In this document: positions 9,067-18,284 of the stretch, in pieces
How the letters are laid out: each line of letters begins with the position of its first letter
Numbering within the stretch: the stretch's first letter is position 1
The notes under the pieces: generated by a model
Told to the model about the DNA's origin: nothing
The model's database searches: none
Seen by the model: only the letters and a program-made list of their open reading frames with translations
Position numbers and translations under genes: made by a program
Source: Nesterenkonia sp. PF2B19
Lineage (GTDB): Bacteria; Actinomycetota; Actinomycetes; Actinomycetales; Micrococcaceae
NCBI RefSeq assembly: GCF_001758425.2
Contig: NZ_MDSS02000022.1
Span: forward strand, 1-51,756
Direction of reading: 5' to 3'
DNA length: 51,756 nt

Positions 9067-9572
9067 GGGCCCAGCTATCGTCCCGCCGCCTGGTGGGCCG
9101 GGCTGACGCACCCGCCTCCCGCATGCTGAGAAGCACCGATGGGGGCACCCCCGGCGCTCCCGGGCTCCCCACCGACGCCGCCCATGCCTGCCACGATCGA
9201 TGGTCGCTGTCCGCGGCGATCGACGACGGTTCGGCGGAACGTGGCGGGGATTGACACCGGCCGCCGTGCGGAGGAACATAGTGATGGGCCACGGTTCAAC
9301 TTTGAACCGTCATGGAGACATCCCCCTCGTCTCCGGCCCGACAGAAAATCGATGTCCGAGTTTCCGTTCCCTCGGGCATCGTGTTCTGCCCCGTGAGAAG
9401 ATCTGCTGGCCGGGTGCGCATCATCCCACCCCTGACAGCCGCCCGGTCCCTTCTCGCCCAGCGGGCGGGAGGCACCCCCGTTCTGGCCTCCCGCCCGCTC
9501 CCTCCACCTCGTGACACCTGCGGAGCTCCGCCGAATTCGCTGAACCGCGGAAGGGCTCGTATTCTGGCTCCC
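9067..9572. other. Long intergenic region with promoter-like elements
   Basis: About 500 bp between the divergent CitE-like gene and the GerMN lipoprotein. It contains the promoter and palindrome at 9251-9310 listed separately. The frames in it have no protein character. A 27-codon minus-strand frame starting near 9380 (MPEGTETRTSIFC) has no recognisable match, and I do not call it. Confidence 0.5.
9251..9310 (+). promoter_or_regulatory. Promoter-like TTGACA with downstream 20-bp palindrome
   Basis: TTGACA at 9251-9256 is followed after 18 nt by AACATA (9275-9280), a plausible -35/-10 pair. About 10 nt further, ACGGTTCAA-CT-TTGAACCGT (9291-9310) is a perfect 9-bp inverted repeat with a 2-nt spacer, placed where a repressor would block the start of transcription. 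The next plus-strand gene begins 262 nt later, which is unusually far. Confidence 0.5.
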
Positions 9573-10244
9573 ATGACTCTCCGCCGTTCCCTGCGCCTGT
9601 GCGGCGCGGCCGCAGCTGCTGCGCTGCTGCTGGCCGGCTGCGGCGGCGACGACGAGGACGCTCCCACGGAGCCGGACCAGGCCATCCCAGCACCCGAACA
9701 TGAGGCCGATGACACGGTCCGCCTGCCCCTCGGGCTGGTGAGCCCCCAGGGCCACAGCGTCAACGCCCCGATCGACGAGGAGGGCGTGGTCCGGATCCGG
9801 GAGGACGTCGGGAGCGTGCAGCAGACCGAGGTCTACCGGACCGACACCTTCGGCTGCGAAGACACCGTGTCCGTGATCGCCTCCGTACCGATGGTCACCG
9901 AGGACCCGGCACGCAGCGCCGTGGAGTTCCTGCTGCAGGACCAGCACTACCACCACGGGGACCCCGCCTACCTGAATCCGCTGGCCATCTCCGAGGGACT
10001 GGAGCTCGACTCCGTGACCGTCGACGACGACGTCGTCACCGTGGATCTCACTGGGGAGCCCACGGTGCGCGGCGCCTGCGAGTCCTGGCAGATCCACTCC
10101 CAGCTGGAGGCCACCGCCCGCGCCGCCACCGGCGCCGAGGAGGCCGAGATCCTGCTCGACGGGGAGCCGTTCGCCCACGTGCTGGGCATCGAGGTGACGG
10201 AGGGTCCGCTGACCCTGCAGCGCGTCACCGACATCATCCGCTGA
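9573..10244 (+). CDS. Lipoprotein with GerMN-like domain
   Basis: A 223-residue secreted lipoprotein. A signal peptide with lipobox LAGC (Cys23) is followed by an acidic linker. The segment AVEFLLQDQHYHHGDPAYLNPLAISEGLELDSVTVDDDVVTVDLTGE resembles the GerMN fold, in which a leading helix precedes paired strands ending in vdLtg. GerMN proteins occur in cell-envelope and sporulation contexts; in non-sporulating actinobacteria such lipoproteins include LpqB-like envelope proteins. The frame is open upstream to 9312, but only ATG 9573 places the signal peptide at the N-terminus. It is transcribed toward the bkd operon, so it is probably monocistronic. Confidence 0.75.
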   Translation: MTLRRSLRLCGAAAAAALLLAGCGGDDEDAPTEPDQAIPAPEHEADDTVRLPLGLVSPQGHSVNAPIDEEGVVRIREDVGSVQQTEVYRTDTFGCEDTVSVIASVPMVTEDPARSAVEFLLQDQHYHHGDPAYLNPLAISEGLELDSVTVDDDVVTVDLTGEPTVRGACESWQIHSQLEATARAATGAEEAEILLDGEPFAHVLGIEVTEGPLTLQRVTDIIR

Positions 10245-10285
10245 CCCTGCCCGGGACGCCGACGTCGTCAGTCCACCAGGCGCCC

Positions 10286-11746
10286 TCAGTCCAGAAGCAG
10301 TCCGGGCTGTTCGAGGACCGCACCGACGTCGCTGATGAACCGTCCGGCGTGGTCGCCGTCGATGAGGCGGTGGTCGAAGGACCCGCCGATGGTCATCACG
10401 TCCCGGGGGACGATCTGCTCACCCACCACCCAGGGCTTGCGCCGCACGGCGCCGAGCAGGACGATCGAGGCCTGGCCCGGAGGCAGGATCGGGGTGCCGC
10501 CGTCCAGGCCCAGCGGGCCGACGTTGGTGATAGAGATCGTGCCGCCCTGCATGTCCGCCGGGGCAGTCTTCCCATCCCGGGCGTCCACCGTCAGCTGAGT
10601 GATGGCGGCCGCGAGGCCACGGGTGCTGTAGGTCTGCGCATCATGGATCACCGGCACCATCAGGCCCCGCGGGGTGGCCGCAGCGATCCCCAGATTCACA
10701 TAGTTCTTCACCGAGTAGTGGCTGTCATGCCAGGTGGCGTTGACCTGCGGGTTGCGGCGGGCGGCCCAGATGATCGCCTTGGCCGCGAAGAGCAGCGGAG
10801 ACACGCTCAGTCCCTCGTAGGAGGGGTCCTGCTTCAGCGCGGTCCGCAGCTCCATGGTGCGCGTGACGTCGATCTCCTTGAACACGCTGACATGCGGCAC
10901 CTCGGAGGCGGAGGCGCTCACATTCGTCGCCGTCGCCTTCCGGATGCCGCGCACCGGAACCTTCTCCTCCCGGGGGCCCTCGCGGAGCAGGCCGGTGAAC
11001 GGCGGCTCGGCCGGGGTCGCTGTCGCCGGGGCCTTCTCCCCGTTCTTCTGACGAGCGCGGCGCTCGACGTCGTCGCGGGTGATCTTGCCGTTGCCGCCGG
11101 AGCCGACCAGCTCCCAGACCGCCACACCCAGACGCTTGGCCAGCGCCCGGACCGGCGGGCTCGCCTTCGCCACGAGATCGCCGATGTCCGAGGCGCCCGC
11201 AGCGGGAGCCGGGACGACGTCGCCGGGGCGCCCGCCTGAAGGGTCCAGGTCCGGGAGTCCCAGATCCGAGACGTCCACCAGGTCAGGGGTGGTGTGCCCG
11301 CTGCGCGGACGGCGCCGGGCCGAGTCCGCCTTGGGCCCGGAGCCGATCAGCGAGTCCTCGCTCTGCGAAGAGGAGGCCGGGGTGGAGGTCGACGTCGCCT
11401 GTGCCGCAGAGCTCGTCGTCCCGGCAGACTCGTCGTCGACGGGGGCGGGGGCGGCCGCCGGTTCCGCCGACTGAGCCGCTGACGGCTCGGTCTCGGGGCT
11501 CGGGGAGCCCTCCACAGCGATGCGGATCAGCGGACTGCCGACCTCGATCGTCTCGCCCTCGTCCGCGACGAGCTCCTGGACCTGGCCGGCGTACGGGATG
11601 GGGAGCTCCACCAGCGATTTGGCGGTCTCGATCTCGACGACGATGTCGTTGACCTCGACCGTGTCCCCGACCCCCACACGCCAGGAGACGATCTCCGCCT
11701 CGGTGAGCCCCTCGCCGACGTCAGGCAGGTTGAAGGTGTCGACCAT
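10286..11746 (-). CDS. bkdC: Branched-chain 2-oxoacid dehydrogenase E2 (dihydrolipoyl acyltransferase)
   Basis: The 486-residue E2 core of a 2-oxoacid dehydrogenase complex. It has one N-terminal lipoyl domain (residues 1-80) with the lipoylated lysine in VEIETAKSLVELP (about Lys43). An Ala/Pro/Ser-rich linker follows, then the peripheral-subunit-binding domain (SPPVRALAKRLGVAVWELVGSGGNGKITRDDVERR), and the acyltransferase domain ending with SFDHRLIDGDHAGRF, which holds the catalytic His and Asp. It is last in the gene order E1alpha-E1beta-E2, with a 35-nt gap from E1beta. The gene order and E1 sequences favour a branched-chain rather than a pyruvate complex. No E3 gene is in the window. Confidence 0.92.
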   Translation of the reverse strand: MVDTFNLPDVGEGLTEAEIVSWRVGVGDTVEVNDIVVEIETAKSLVELPIPYAGQVQELVADEGETIEVGSPLIRIAVEGSPSPETEPSAAQSAEPAAAPAPVDDESAGTTSSAAQATSTSTPASSSQSEDSLIGSGPKADSARRRPRSGHTTPDLVDVSDLGLPDLDPSGGRPGDVVPAPAAGASDIGDLVAKASPPVRALAKRLGVAVWELVGSGGNGKITRDDVERRARQKNGEKAPATATPAEPPFTGLLREGPREEKVPVRGIRKATATNVSASASEVPHVSVFKEIDVTRTMELRTALKQDPSYEGLSVSPLLFAAKAIIWAARRNPQVNATWHDSHYSVKNYVNLGIAAATPRGLMVPVIHDAQTYSTRGLAAAITQLTVDARDGKTAPADMQGGTISITNVGPLGLDGGTPILPPGQASIVLLGAVRRKPWVVGEQIVPRDVMTIGGSFDHRLIDGDHAGRFISDVGAVLEQPGLLLD

Positions 11747-11781
11747 GCTCAGTCTCTCTCCGTTCGTTGTCGACGCCGGGA

Positions 11782-12963
11782 TCAGCGGCGGGGATGGCTG
11801 AAGCTGCGGTCCACGGCCTCCAGCATGCGATCGATGTCCGGCAGGTAGCGGTGCTCCTGCTGCGACGGCGGGTACGGCATGTGGAAGCCGCCCACCCGAA
11901 GCACCGGGGCGACGAGTCGGTGGTGGGCCCGCTCGCTCACTCGGGCGGCGATCTCCGCGCCGAAGCCGCCGAAGGTGGGGGCCTCGTGGGCGACGATGAG
12001 CCGCTGCGTCTTCGCCGCCGATCGAGCGATGGTCTCGTCGTCGAGCGGGCTGATCGAGCGGACGTCGACGACCTCGATGCTGCGTCCGTCCTGGGCCGCC
12101 GCCTCCGCGGCCGCGAGAGCCACCGGCACAAGGGGCCCGTAGCAGGCGATCGTGGCGTCGGTGCCTTCGCGCACCACCTGGGCGGTGAAGGCGTCCTGGG
12201 CGGGGGTGGAGAAGTCCACCATGCCCTTGAGCCAGTATCGGCGCTTGGGCTCCAGGATGATGACCGGGTCCTCGCAGCGCACCGCCTGACGCGTCATCCA
12301 GTAGGCGTCATGCGCGTTCGACGGCGTGATGATGCGCAGACCCGCTGTGTGCGCGAAGAGCGCCTCCGGAGACTCGGAGTGATGCTCGATCGAGCCGATG
12401 GAGCCGCCGTAGGGCAGCCGGATCGTCACCGGCAGGTGCACCTTCCCCGCGGTGCGGGAGCTGATCTTGGCCAGCTGGGTGGTGATCTGGTTGAACGCCG
12501 GGAAGACGAAGCCGTCGAACTGGATCTCGGCGACCGGACGGTGCCCGCGCATCGCCAGACCGATGGAGGTGCCGACGATTCCTGACTCCGCCAGCGGAGA
12601 GTCGATGACCCGCCGGGGGCCGAACTCCTTCTGCAGCCCGTCGGTGACGCGGAAGACGCCGCCCAGGGCGCCGATGTCCTCCCCGATGAGCAGGGTGCGC
12701 GGGTCAGCGGCGAGCTCATCGTGCAGCGCCGCGGTGATCGCCTTGGCGAGGACGAGTTCCCGCGGAGGTGCGGGCGTCTCGACGCCGTCGTCGTGTCCGA
12801 CCGCCTCCTGGGCGCTGCGTGCCGAAGAGGCCGTGGAGACGACGTCCGGTGAGGACGGTGTGGGGGCCGCGGGGCGCGTCCCGCGTGCACCTCGGCGGGA
12901 GCTGCGTGCCGAGGGCGCGTGGGACTCCGCCCGGCGTGCCTGGCCATGGTTCATCAGTGTCAT
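11782..12963 (-). CDS. bkdB: Branched-chain 2-oxoacid dehydrogenase E1 beta
   Basis: A 393-residue transketolase-type beta subunit that forms the thiamine-diphosphate site with E1alpha. Recognisable stretches are LIGEDIGALGGVFRVTDGLQKEFG, RVIDSPLAESGIVGTSIGLAMRGHRPVAEIQFDGFVFPAFNQI, and LPYGGSIGSIEHHSESPEALFAHTAGLRIITPSNAHDAYWM. The first 75 or so residues are a disordered Ala/Ser/Arg-rich extension not usual for the family. The true start could be later, but ATG 12963 overlaps the E1alpha stop by 4 nt (ATGA), which supports it. Confidence 0.92.
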   Translation of the reverse strand: MTLMNHGQARRAESHAPSARSSRRGARGTRPAAPTPSSPDVVSTASSARSAQEAVGHDDGVETPAPPRELVLAKAITAALHDELAADPRTLLIGEDIGALGGVFRVTDGLQKEFGPRRVIDSPLAESGIVGTSIGLAMRGHRPVAEIQFDGFVFPAFNQITTQLAKISSRTAGKVHLPVTIRLPYGGSIGSIEHHSESPEALFAHTAGLRIITPSNAHDAYWMTRQAVRCEDPVIILEPKRRYWLKGMVDFSTPAQDAFTAQVVREGTDATIACYGPLVPVALAAAEAAAQDGRSIEVVDVRSISPLDDETIARSAAKTQRLIVAHEAPTFGGFGAEIAARVSERAHHRLVAPVLRVGGFHMPYPPSQQEHRYLPDIDRMLEAVDRSFSHPRR

Positions 12964-14087
12964 CGGGCACCAGCCTCTCCGCCGGCCAGGGCGTCGTCAT
13001 CGACGAAGCCGGCCTCGTACTCCTTCAACCACGCCTTGTCCGTCTCGACCTGCCGGTGCGGCTCGGCGTAGACGGCGTCCATGGCCTCCTCGAGCGGCAG
13101 CGGATCGATCTCCTGGACGGCCCGGCGTAGCTCGGCCGCGACCTCGGCGGCCTCCTGGTCCACCTCGGAGAAGTAGATGTCATCGGCGAGGTCCTCGGCC
13201 TCGAGCCAGCGACGGTACCGGTCCAGCGGGTCCTTGGCGCGCCAGGCCTCCACCTCGTCCGCGCTGCGGTACTTGGTGGGGTCGTCGGCCGTGGTGTGGG
13301 CGCCCATCCGGTAGGTGACCGATTCGATGAGCTTCGGTCCGCCGGCGCGCACCTGTCCCGCCATGTGGGCGGCCACCGCATAGCTGGCGAGCACATCGTT
13401 GCCGTCCACCTGGACCCCCTCGAAGCCGTACCCGGCGGCGCGAGCGGCCAGCGGGCTCCGAGACTGCGTGGAGGAGGGCACGGAGATCGCCCAATGGTTG
13501 TTCTGGATGAAATAGAGCACCGGCAGCTCGTAGGAGCTCGCGAAGACCATGGACTCGTGGACGTCTCCCTGGCTGCTGGCACCATCGCCGAGGCAGGCCA
13601 GGACGATCTCGTCCTCCGCCCGCCCGTCGGCGAGGTCCCCCGCTTCGAGCTCCCGCTGGATGCCCATCGCCCACCCGGCGGCGTGGAGGGTCTGGGCGCC
13701 GAGCACCACCATGTAGACGTTCATGGCGTGCTCACGGGGGTCCCAGCCGCTGTGCGCGGTGGCGCGGAAGAGCTGGATGATCTGGTCCGGGCGGATGCCG
13801 CGGTGGAGGGCCATGACGTGTTCCCGGTAGGTCGGGAAGATCATGTCCGTGGGCTTCAGCGCTGAGACGGTTCCGGCCTGGGCGGCCTCCTGTCCGAGGG
13901 CAGGCACCCAGAGGGCGAGCTGGCCCTGGCGCTGGAGCGAGGTCGCCTCAGCGTCCATGCGCCGCTCCGTGGCCATGAGTCGATACAGGTCGCGCAGATC
14001 CTGCTCTCCGAGCGCGGCGATGTACTCGCTGTACACGTCATGCTCGGTGTAGGTTCCGTCGGGCGCGAGCAGCTGGATGGGCTGCAC
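12960..14087 (-). CDS. bkdA: Branched-chain 2-oxoacid dehydrogenase E1 alpha
   Basis: A 375-residue ThDP-dependent decarboxylase subunit that decarboxylates the 2-oxoacids of Val, Leu and Ile. The ThDP motif reads CLGDGASSQGDVHESMVFAS and ends in QNNHWAIS, and the substrate and phosphorylation-loop region is YRMGAHTTADDPTKYR, as in BCKDH E1alpha. The start is GTG 14087, 6 nt after GAGGAG. It leads the bkdABC operon on the minus strand. No BkdR/Lrp-type regulator is adjacent. Confidence 0.93.
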   Translation of the reverse strand: MQPIQLLAPDGTYTEHDVYSEYIAALGEQDLRDLYRLMATERRMDAEATSLQRQGQLALWVPALGQEAAQAGTVSALKPTDMIFPTYREHVMALHRGIRPDQIIQLFRATAHSGWDPREHAMNVYMVVLGAQTLHAAGWAMGIQRELEAGDLADGRAEDEIVLACLGDGASSQGDVHESMVFASSYELPVLYFIQNNHWAISVPSSTQSRSPLAARAAGYGFEGVQVDGNDVLASYAVAAHMAGQVRAGGPKLIESVTYRMGAHTTADDPTKYRSADEVEAWRAKDPLDRYRRWLEAEDLADDIYFSEVDQEAAEVAAELRRAVQEIDPLPLEEAMDAVYAEPHRQVETDKAWLKEYEAGFVDDDALAGGEAGAR

Positions 14088-14145
14088 GGCGTGCTCCTCT
14101 CCGGTGGCATCAAGGGTGGGCCACCGTTCATTCTGTCAGCTGCGG

Positions 14146-15300
14146 TCAGCTCGTCCGTGTGTAGGTCTTACACAACTGGATCAGCCGATCGTTGGCTTCG
14201 GTTTCGCCGATGCTGACTCGTACACCGTCGCCGTCGAAGGCCCGCACGGCGAGGGCCTGGAGCCCGGCCTCGTGGGCGAAGTCACCTGCGTGGTCCCGCA
14301 ACGGCAGCCATATGAAGTTGCCCTGCGCGTCCGGCACGTTCCACCCCGCGTCGATGAGGGCGTCCCGGACTCTCTGTCGTTCTTGTACAAGATTCTGCAC
14401 CCTGGAGTTCACCTCGTCCAGAGCTTCCAGCGATGCGATCGCTGCGACCTCACCCAGCGTGGAGACGCCGAACGGGACCGCGACCTTGCGCAGGTGCTGG
14501 GTCACCTCCGGTGAGGCGATGGAGTAGCCGACCCGCAGGGCCGCGAGACCGTGTGCTTTGGAGAAGGTCCGCAGCACCACGACCTGCGGGTGCTCGCGGT
14601 ACAGCGCGAGCGTGTCCACGGGGTCCTCGATGCGCACGAACTCCAGGTAGGCCTCGTCGATGACGACGACGACGTCGCGGGGGACCTTCCCCAGGAAGTC
14701 CACGACCTCCTGATGCCGCAGCGCGGGCCCGGTCGGGTTGTTGGGTGTGCACAGCAGGATGACCCGGGTCCGGTCCGTGACCGCGGCGGCCATCGCCTCG
14801 AGATCGTGGCGACCGTCCTGCGTGACGGGCACCGGGACATCCTGGGCGCCTGCAGTGCGGACCACAATGGGGTAGGCCTCGAAGGAGCGCCAGGCGTAGA
14901 TCACCTCGTCAGGAACGCCGTCGGGCCCTGTGCCGGCGAAGGCGCTGATCACCTGGGTCAGGGCGCCGAGGCTGCCCGTTCCGGTGACGATGTCCTCCAC
15001 CGGCACGTCGAGGGTCTCGGCGAGCGCGGCACGCAGCTGCTCCGCACCGGGGTTCGGGTAGCGGTGGACGGTGTCCACCGAGGCGATGGCCCGTTCCACG
15101 GAGGGGACCGGGCCCAGCGGATTCTCGTTGGAGGAGAGCTTGTAGGGGGTGAGCCCCTCGGCGGGGCGAGGCGGCTTGCCTGCGGCATAGGTGGGCAGCA
15201 GGGACAGGGCAGGGCGCGGGGTGACCGTGCCCGCGACGCTGCGGGTCAGCCGGTCAGCCGTCCGGGCGGTGTCGTGGTCTGTGGTGCTCATGGGTCGCAT
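14146..15300 (-). CDS. HisC-family aminotransferase (histidinol-phosphate or aromatic/branched-chain)
   Basis: A fold-type I PLP enzyme of about 384 residues. The N-terminal LSSNENPLGP, CTPNNPTGPALRHQEVVDFL, VIDEAYLEFV and the PLP lysine in RTFSKAHGLAALRVGYSIA are textbook HisC-family motifs. It could make histidinol phosphate (HisC), but it sits directly upstream of bkdA with no his genes nearby. The PatA/aromatic or branched-chain aminotransferase role is therefore equally plausible and would supply 2-oxoacids to the dehydrogenase. Two start ATGs (15300 and 15291) share one GAGAGG; 15300 is taken. It is divergent from the holin-like gene with a 34-nt gap. Confidence 0.85.
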   Translation of the reverse strand: MRPMSTTDHDTARTADRLTRSVAGTVTPRPALSLLPTYAAGKPPRPAEGLTPYKLSSNENPLGPVPSVERAIASVDTVHRYPNPGAEQLRAALAETLDVPVEDIVTGTGSLGALTQVISAFAGTGPDGVPDEVIYAWRSFEAYPIVVRTAGAQDVPVPVTQDGRHDLEAMAAAVTDRTRVILLCTPNNPTGPALRHQEVVDFLGKVPRDVVVVIDEAYLEFVRIEDPVDTLALYREHPQVVVLRTFSKAHGLAALRVGYSIASPEVTQHLRKVAVPFGVSTLGEVAAIASLEALDEVNSRVQNLVQERQRVRDALIDAGWNVPDAQGNFIWLPLRDHAGDFAHEAGLQALAVRAFDGDGVRVSIGETEANDRLIQLCKTYTRTS

Positions 15301-15334
15301 GATCCTCTCAGGGTTCTCTCATCTCTGACATGAG

Positions 15335-15742
15335 ATGATCGTCCTCGTGAGAATCCTACTGGCGATCGTGCTCAACGCCTGCGCCCTGGGCGCGGCGGCT
15401 CTGCTCCTCCCTGGGATCGGCGTCGAGGGCGCCGGTGACGACATCGGGATGGTCCTGCTGGCCTATCTCTTCGTCGGGGCTGTCTTCGGGGTCATCAACG
15501 CCGTGATCAAACCGGTCCTCTCCCTCCTGGCCCTGCCGATCACCTGCCTGACGCTGGGCCTGTTCGCCGTGGTGATCAATGCCGCGATGCTGATGCTCAC
15601 CGGCTGGGTCACCTCCTTCTTCCCCGTACAGTTCGTCGTCGGGTCGTTCTTCTGGGATGCGATCCTCGGGGCCATCATCGTCTCCCTGGTCTCCGCGATC
15701 CTAGGCCGGTTCCTGGTGGATCCGGCGGCACGCGCGGCCTGA
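15335..15742 (+). CDS. Phage holin family (4-TM) membrane protein
   Basis: A 135-residue protein with four hydrophobic helices and the family signature VFGVINAVIKPVLSLLALPITCLTLGLFAVVINAAMLMLTGW. It belongs to the widespread chromosomal phage_holin_4_2 family (YvlD-like), whose members are not phage lysis proteins and whose function is unknown. The first residues could begin at ATG 15335 or at GTG 15347, which gives the more usual MRILLAIVLN start. It is probably monocistronic. A long minus-strand frame covering this gene is a shadow extension of the adjacent hydrolase. Confidence 0.85.
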   Translation: MIVLVRILLAIVLNACALGAAALLLPGIGVEGAGDDIGMVLLAYLFVGAVFGVINAVIKPVLSLLALPITCLTLGLFAVVINAAMLMLTGWVTSFFPVQFVVGSFFWDAILGAIIVSLVSAILGRFLVDPAARAA

Positions 15743-15766
15743 GCACCGGGCCGCCGGGATGGGGGC

Positions 15767-17742
15767 TCACCGCTCCGGCGGGCCGATGACGGCCGGGGTG
15801 AGCGGCTGCGGTAGGGACGGTTCGCCGTCGTCGGCGCCCGGCGCGGACCGGACCGTGGGGTGGTCGGGATGATCACGCCGGGGGTGAGCGGCTGCGCGCG
15901 GTCACGGTGGCCGCGGACCGGTTCCTGGGGATTCGCGGCGGCTTCCGCCTGGCTCCGCACCGCCGAGGCGTCGGATCCGACGGCGCCGCCGAGCGACTCC
16001 TCCCCAATAGCACCTCCGGGCTCCCCAGCCAGGCCCTGACCGTCCTCCTCACCGGCAGATCCCAGTGCGCCGGCGTCGAGGGTGCCGGAGTCGAGGGTGC
16101 CGGCGCCCCGTGTCCTCTCGGAGGGAGAAGGTGGTGCGGTGTCCTCGAGGTCCGGCGTTCCTGGCGTCTCGGGATCCTCCACCGGTGTCACCGGGCCGAA
16201 CGCGTCTCCGATCCCCAAGACGTCCAACCGCTCGATGGACTCCCAGACGCCGGTCGTCAGTCCCGTGGCTTCCCAGAACTCCGGGTCGAACAGGTCCGGG
16301 TCCTGGCTGTCCGGGTTCTCCTCCCATCCCGTCCGGAAGACGTGCGTCTCCGCCTGGCCCTGGTACAGCGTGGAGAAGTCTCGCAGCAGCGCATCCCCGC
16401 CCTCACCGAGGTGCTCCTCCGGGTTGGTCTCTAGCTCCTCGACGATGTCGAGGTAATACTGGTAGCTGTGGGCATCGCCGAACAGCGAGGGGTCCTCGGG
16501 CCGGGCGTCCTCGTCGTGATGGGCGACCTCGATGACCTGTCGGTTCACCCCGGTTCCTTGGTGCTCGCCGAGGAGGTGCGGCACAGGATCGCGACGGTCC
16601 TGGATATGCGTGGTCGAGGTCTGCGTCCCTGGCGGGAAGCCGCCGTGTCGGCCCGGGGCTCCGATGCTCGTCGCGGCGACCAGGTCATACTTCTCCCCCA
16701 GCCTGCCGTTCCGGACCAGATTGGTCACCCCGATCCCGCCGAGACTGTAGCCGGACAGAGCGATCTGGTCTCCTTCCTGCGCCCCCAGGCTCTCCAATGC
16801 CTCATCGACCACATCGGCGAGCTGCTCGGCGTCGTTGAACGCCGAGTCGACCAGACCCAGGTACCCCCTGCCGTCCTGCCGGTTGAGGTCGGTGATGTCC
16901 ATATCCAGTCCCGGCAGATGCACCATGTACGTGGTCTCGCCCGAGTCTCCGGCGACGGTCGTCACCGCGAGGTCCCCCTCCTCCGAAACCTGGCCCATCT
17001 GCTGGTACCACGCGTGCAGCGTTCCGTCGCCGTGGTGGAAGGACGTTCCCGTCTGATCACCCAGCCTCAAATCATGTCTCGTCATCTCATACGCGGCCAG
17101 CGCGTTCTCCTCCTGGAGCTTCGCGATCGCCAGGAACCCGAACCCGGCACCGTCCTCGAACCGATCGCGCCCGCTGGGCCTGCCGCCCCCGAGGCCTGAT
17201 CGCCCACGCGTGAAGTACGCCGCCACCAGCCGAAGCGCCTCCTGCCCGCCGAGCACACCGAGGCTGCGGGCCCAGTCGCCGGCCAACCTCCCGTCCCCCT
17301 GACCGGCCTGATCGATGACGTAGGAGGTCTCCGAGATGAGCTCGCTGATCTGCAGCCATCGGCGGATCATCGACTCGCCCTCGCGGTACTTGTCGTGGGA
17401 GTACTCGATCGCCGACACACACTTCTCCACCAGACCGCTGATCCAGATGATCCGCATGCTGAGACTCGCACTCCGGGCCACCAGCAGCGGCGCCCGCCAG
17501 TGGGGGATCTGAGGACGTGGCACCACCAGCAGCGTGTTGTTCGCGGCGACGTCGTCCAGCTGCCTCCCCGCGAGCTCCTGAGCCGCCCCGACGTGGGACG
17601 AGGCCGCGAGGAGCGTCTCCCAGGCGACGTCGATCGTCGTGTCCCCGCCAGAGACCCTGACGGTGAACGGACCGTGATCGGCGGTGTGCGGGCGCACGGG
17701 CACCGGCACGGGGAACTGAGGGGCAGGAAGATCCATGGTCAT
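15767..17742 (-). CDS. Putative secreted-type alpha/beta hydrolase with helical N-terminal domain (C-terminal frameshift)
   Basis: About 658 residues. Residues 1-240 are helical and lack a signal peptide. A serine hydrolase domain follows, with nucleophile elbow GYSLGG (Ser333), acid HIQDRRDPVP (Asp385) and GDAHSYQYY (His425). Residues 520-658 form an acidic Pro/Gly/Ala/Thr-rich tail with a 15-bp tandem DNA repeat at 16075-16104. One base missing in the run at 15857-15860 throws the frame antisense into the holin gene; restoring it gives a clean end (LPQPLTPAVIGPPER) at TGA 15767-15769. It is co-transcribed with the WXG-like gene 56 nt upstream, which suggests a type VII secretion substrate or lipase-like effector. 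Family not certain. Confidence 0.75.
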
Positions 17743-17798
17743 CTCCTGACAGTGTGTCGTCGACGGGGTGGTGGATGGGGCGGTTGATGGAGTGGCCG

Positions 17799-18284
17799 TC
17801 AGGTGGCGTTCGGCTCGACAGGCGGTCGCAGGACCTCTGCGATCACGTCGCCGAGCCCAGGCGGAACTCCCCCGTAGTCGTCGAGGAAGCTCCCCAGGGA
17901 CATGACGTCGTCCACTGCCGCGCGCGCTCGTCGCAGCAGGACCTCGCCGGAGATCCCCACGATGTCCAGCCCGGCCACCGCGTCGAGGATCGCGGCCAGA
18001 TGGCGCGCGACCTGCGCTCCCTCCCGCATGACCCCCGCGAGGATCGACGCCTCGGACGCCAAGTCCTCAGCTTCCTCGCTGACCCCCGCGCTGTCGGCCA
18101 TCAGCAGGTCGATCAACCCGCGGAAGGCGTCCCCGGCCAACGATTCCCACCGCACCGCGTCCTGGGCGAGGACGAGCTGCGTCCGCTGCTGAGGGCCCAG
18201 ACCCGCTGCGCGCCGGTACCGGGCGGCCATCTCGTCATAGACCGTGGCGACCTGGTCCAAGTGGGCAGCTGCGGCACTGTACAC
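17799..18284 (-). CDS. WXG100-like helical protein
   Basis: A 161-residue, almost wholly helical protein with no signal peptide. The VRWESLAGDAFRGLI turn resembles the WxG-type hairpin loop of ESAT-6-like proteins (W-x-S-x-A-G-x-A-F). The protein is longer than the usual 100 residues and has a proline-rich end. GTG 18284 follows GAGGAG by 5 nt. It is the first gene of a two-gene unit with the hydrolase. I infer a chaperone or partner for that hydrolase in a type VII-like export route; no secretion ATPase is in the window, so this is not proven. Confidence 0.6.
   Translation of the reverse strand: MYSAAAAHLDQVATVYDEMAARYRRAAGLGPQQRTQLVLAQDAVRWESLAGDAFRGLIDLLMADSAGVSEEAEDLASEASILAGVMREGAQVARHLAAILDAVAGLDIVGISGEVLLRRARAAVDDVMSLGSFLDDYGGVPPGLGDVIAEVLRPPVEPNAT

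Noticed and set aside
15335-15742. Holin-like gene as a prophage remnant
   Set aside because: No other phage gene is near, and this family is mostly chromosomal and not lytic.
15463-15766. Minus-strand continuation of the hydrolase frame through the holin-like gene
   Set aside because: It is antisense to a well-conserved membrane protein, has a basic, Thr/Arg-rich shadow composition, and arises only because one base is missing near 15857; the repaired frame stops at 15767.
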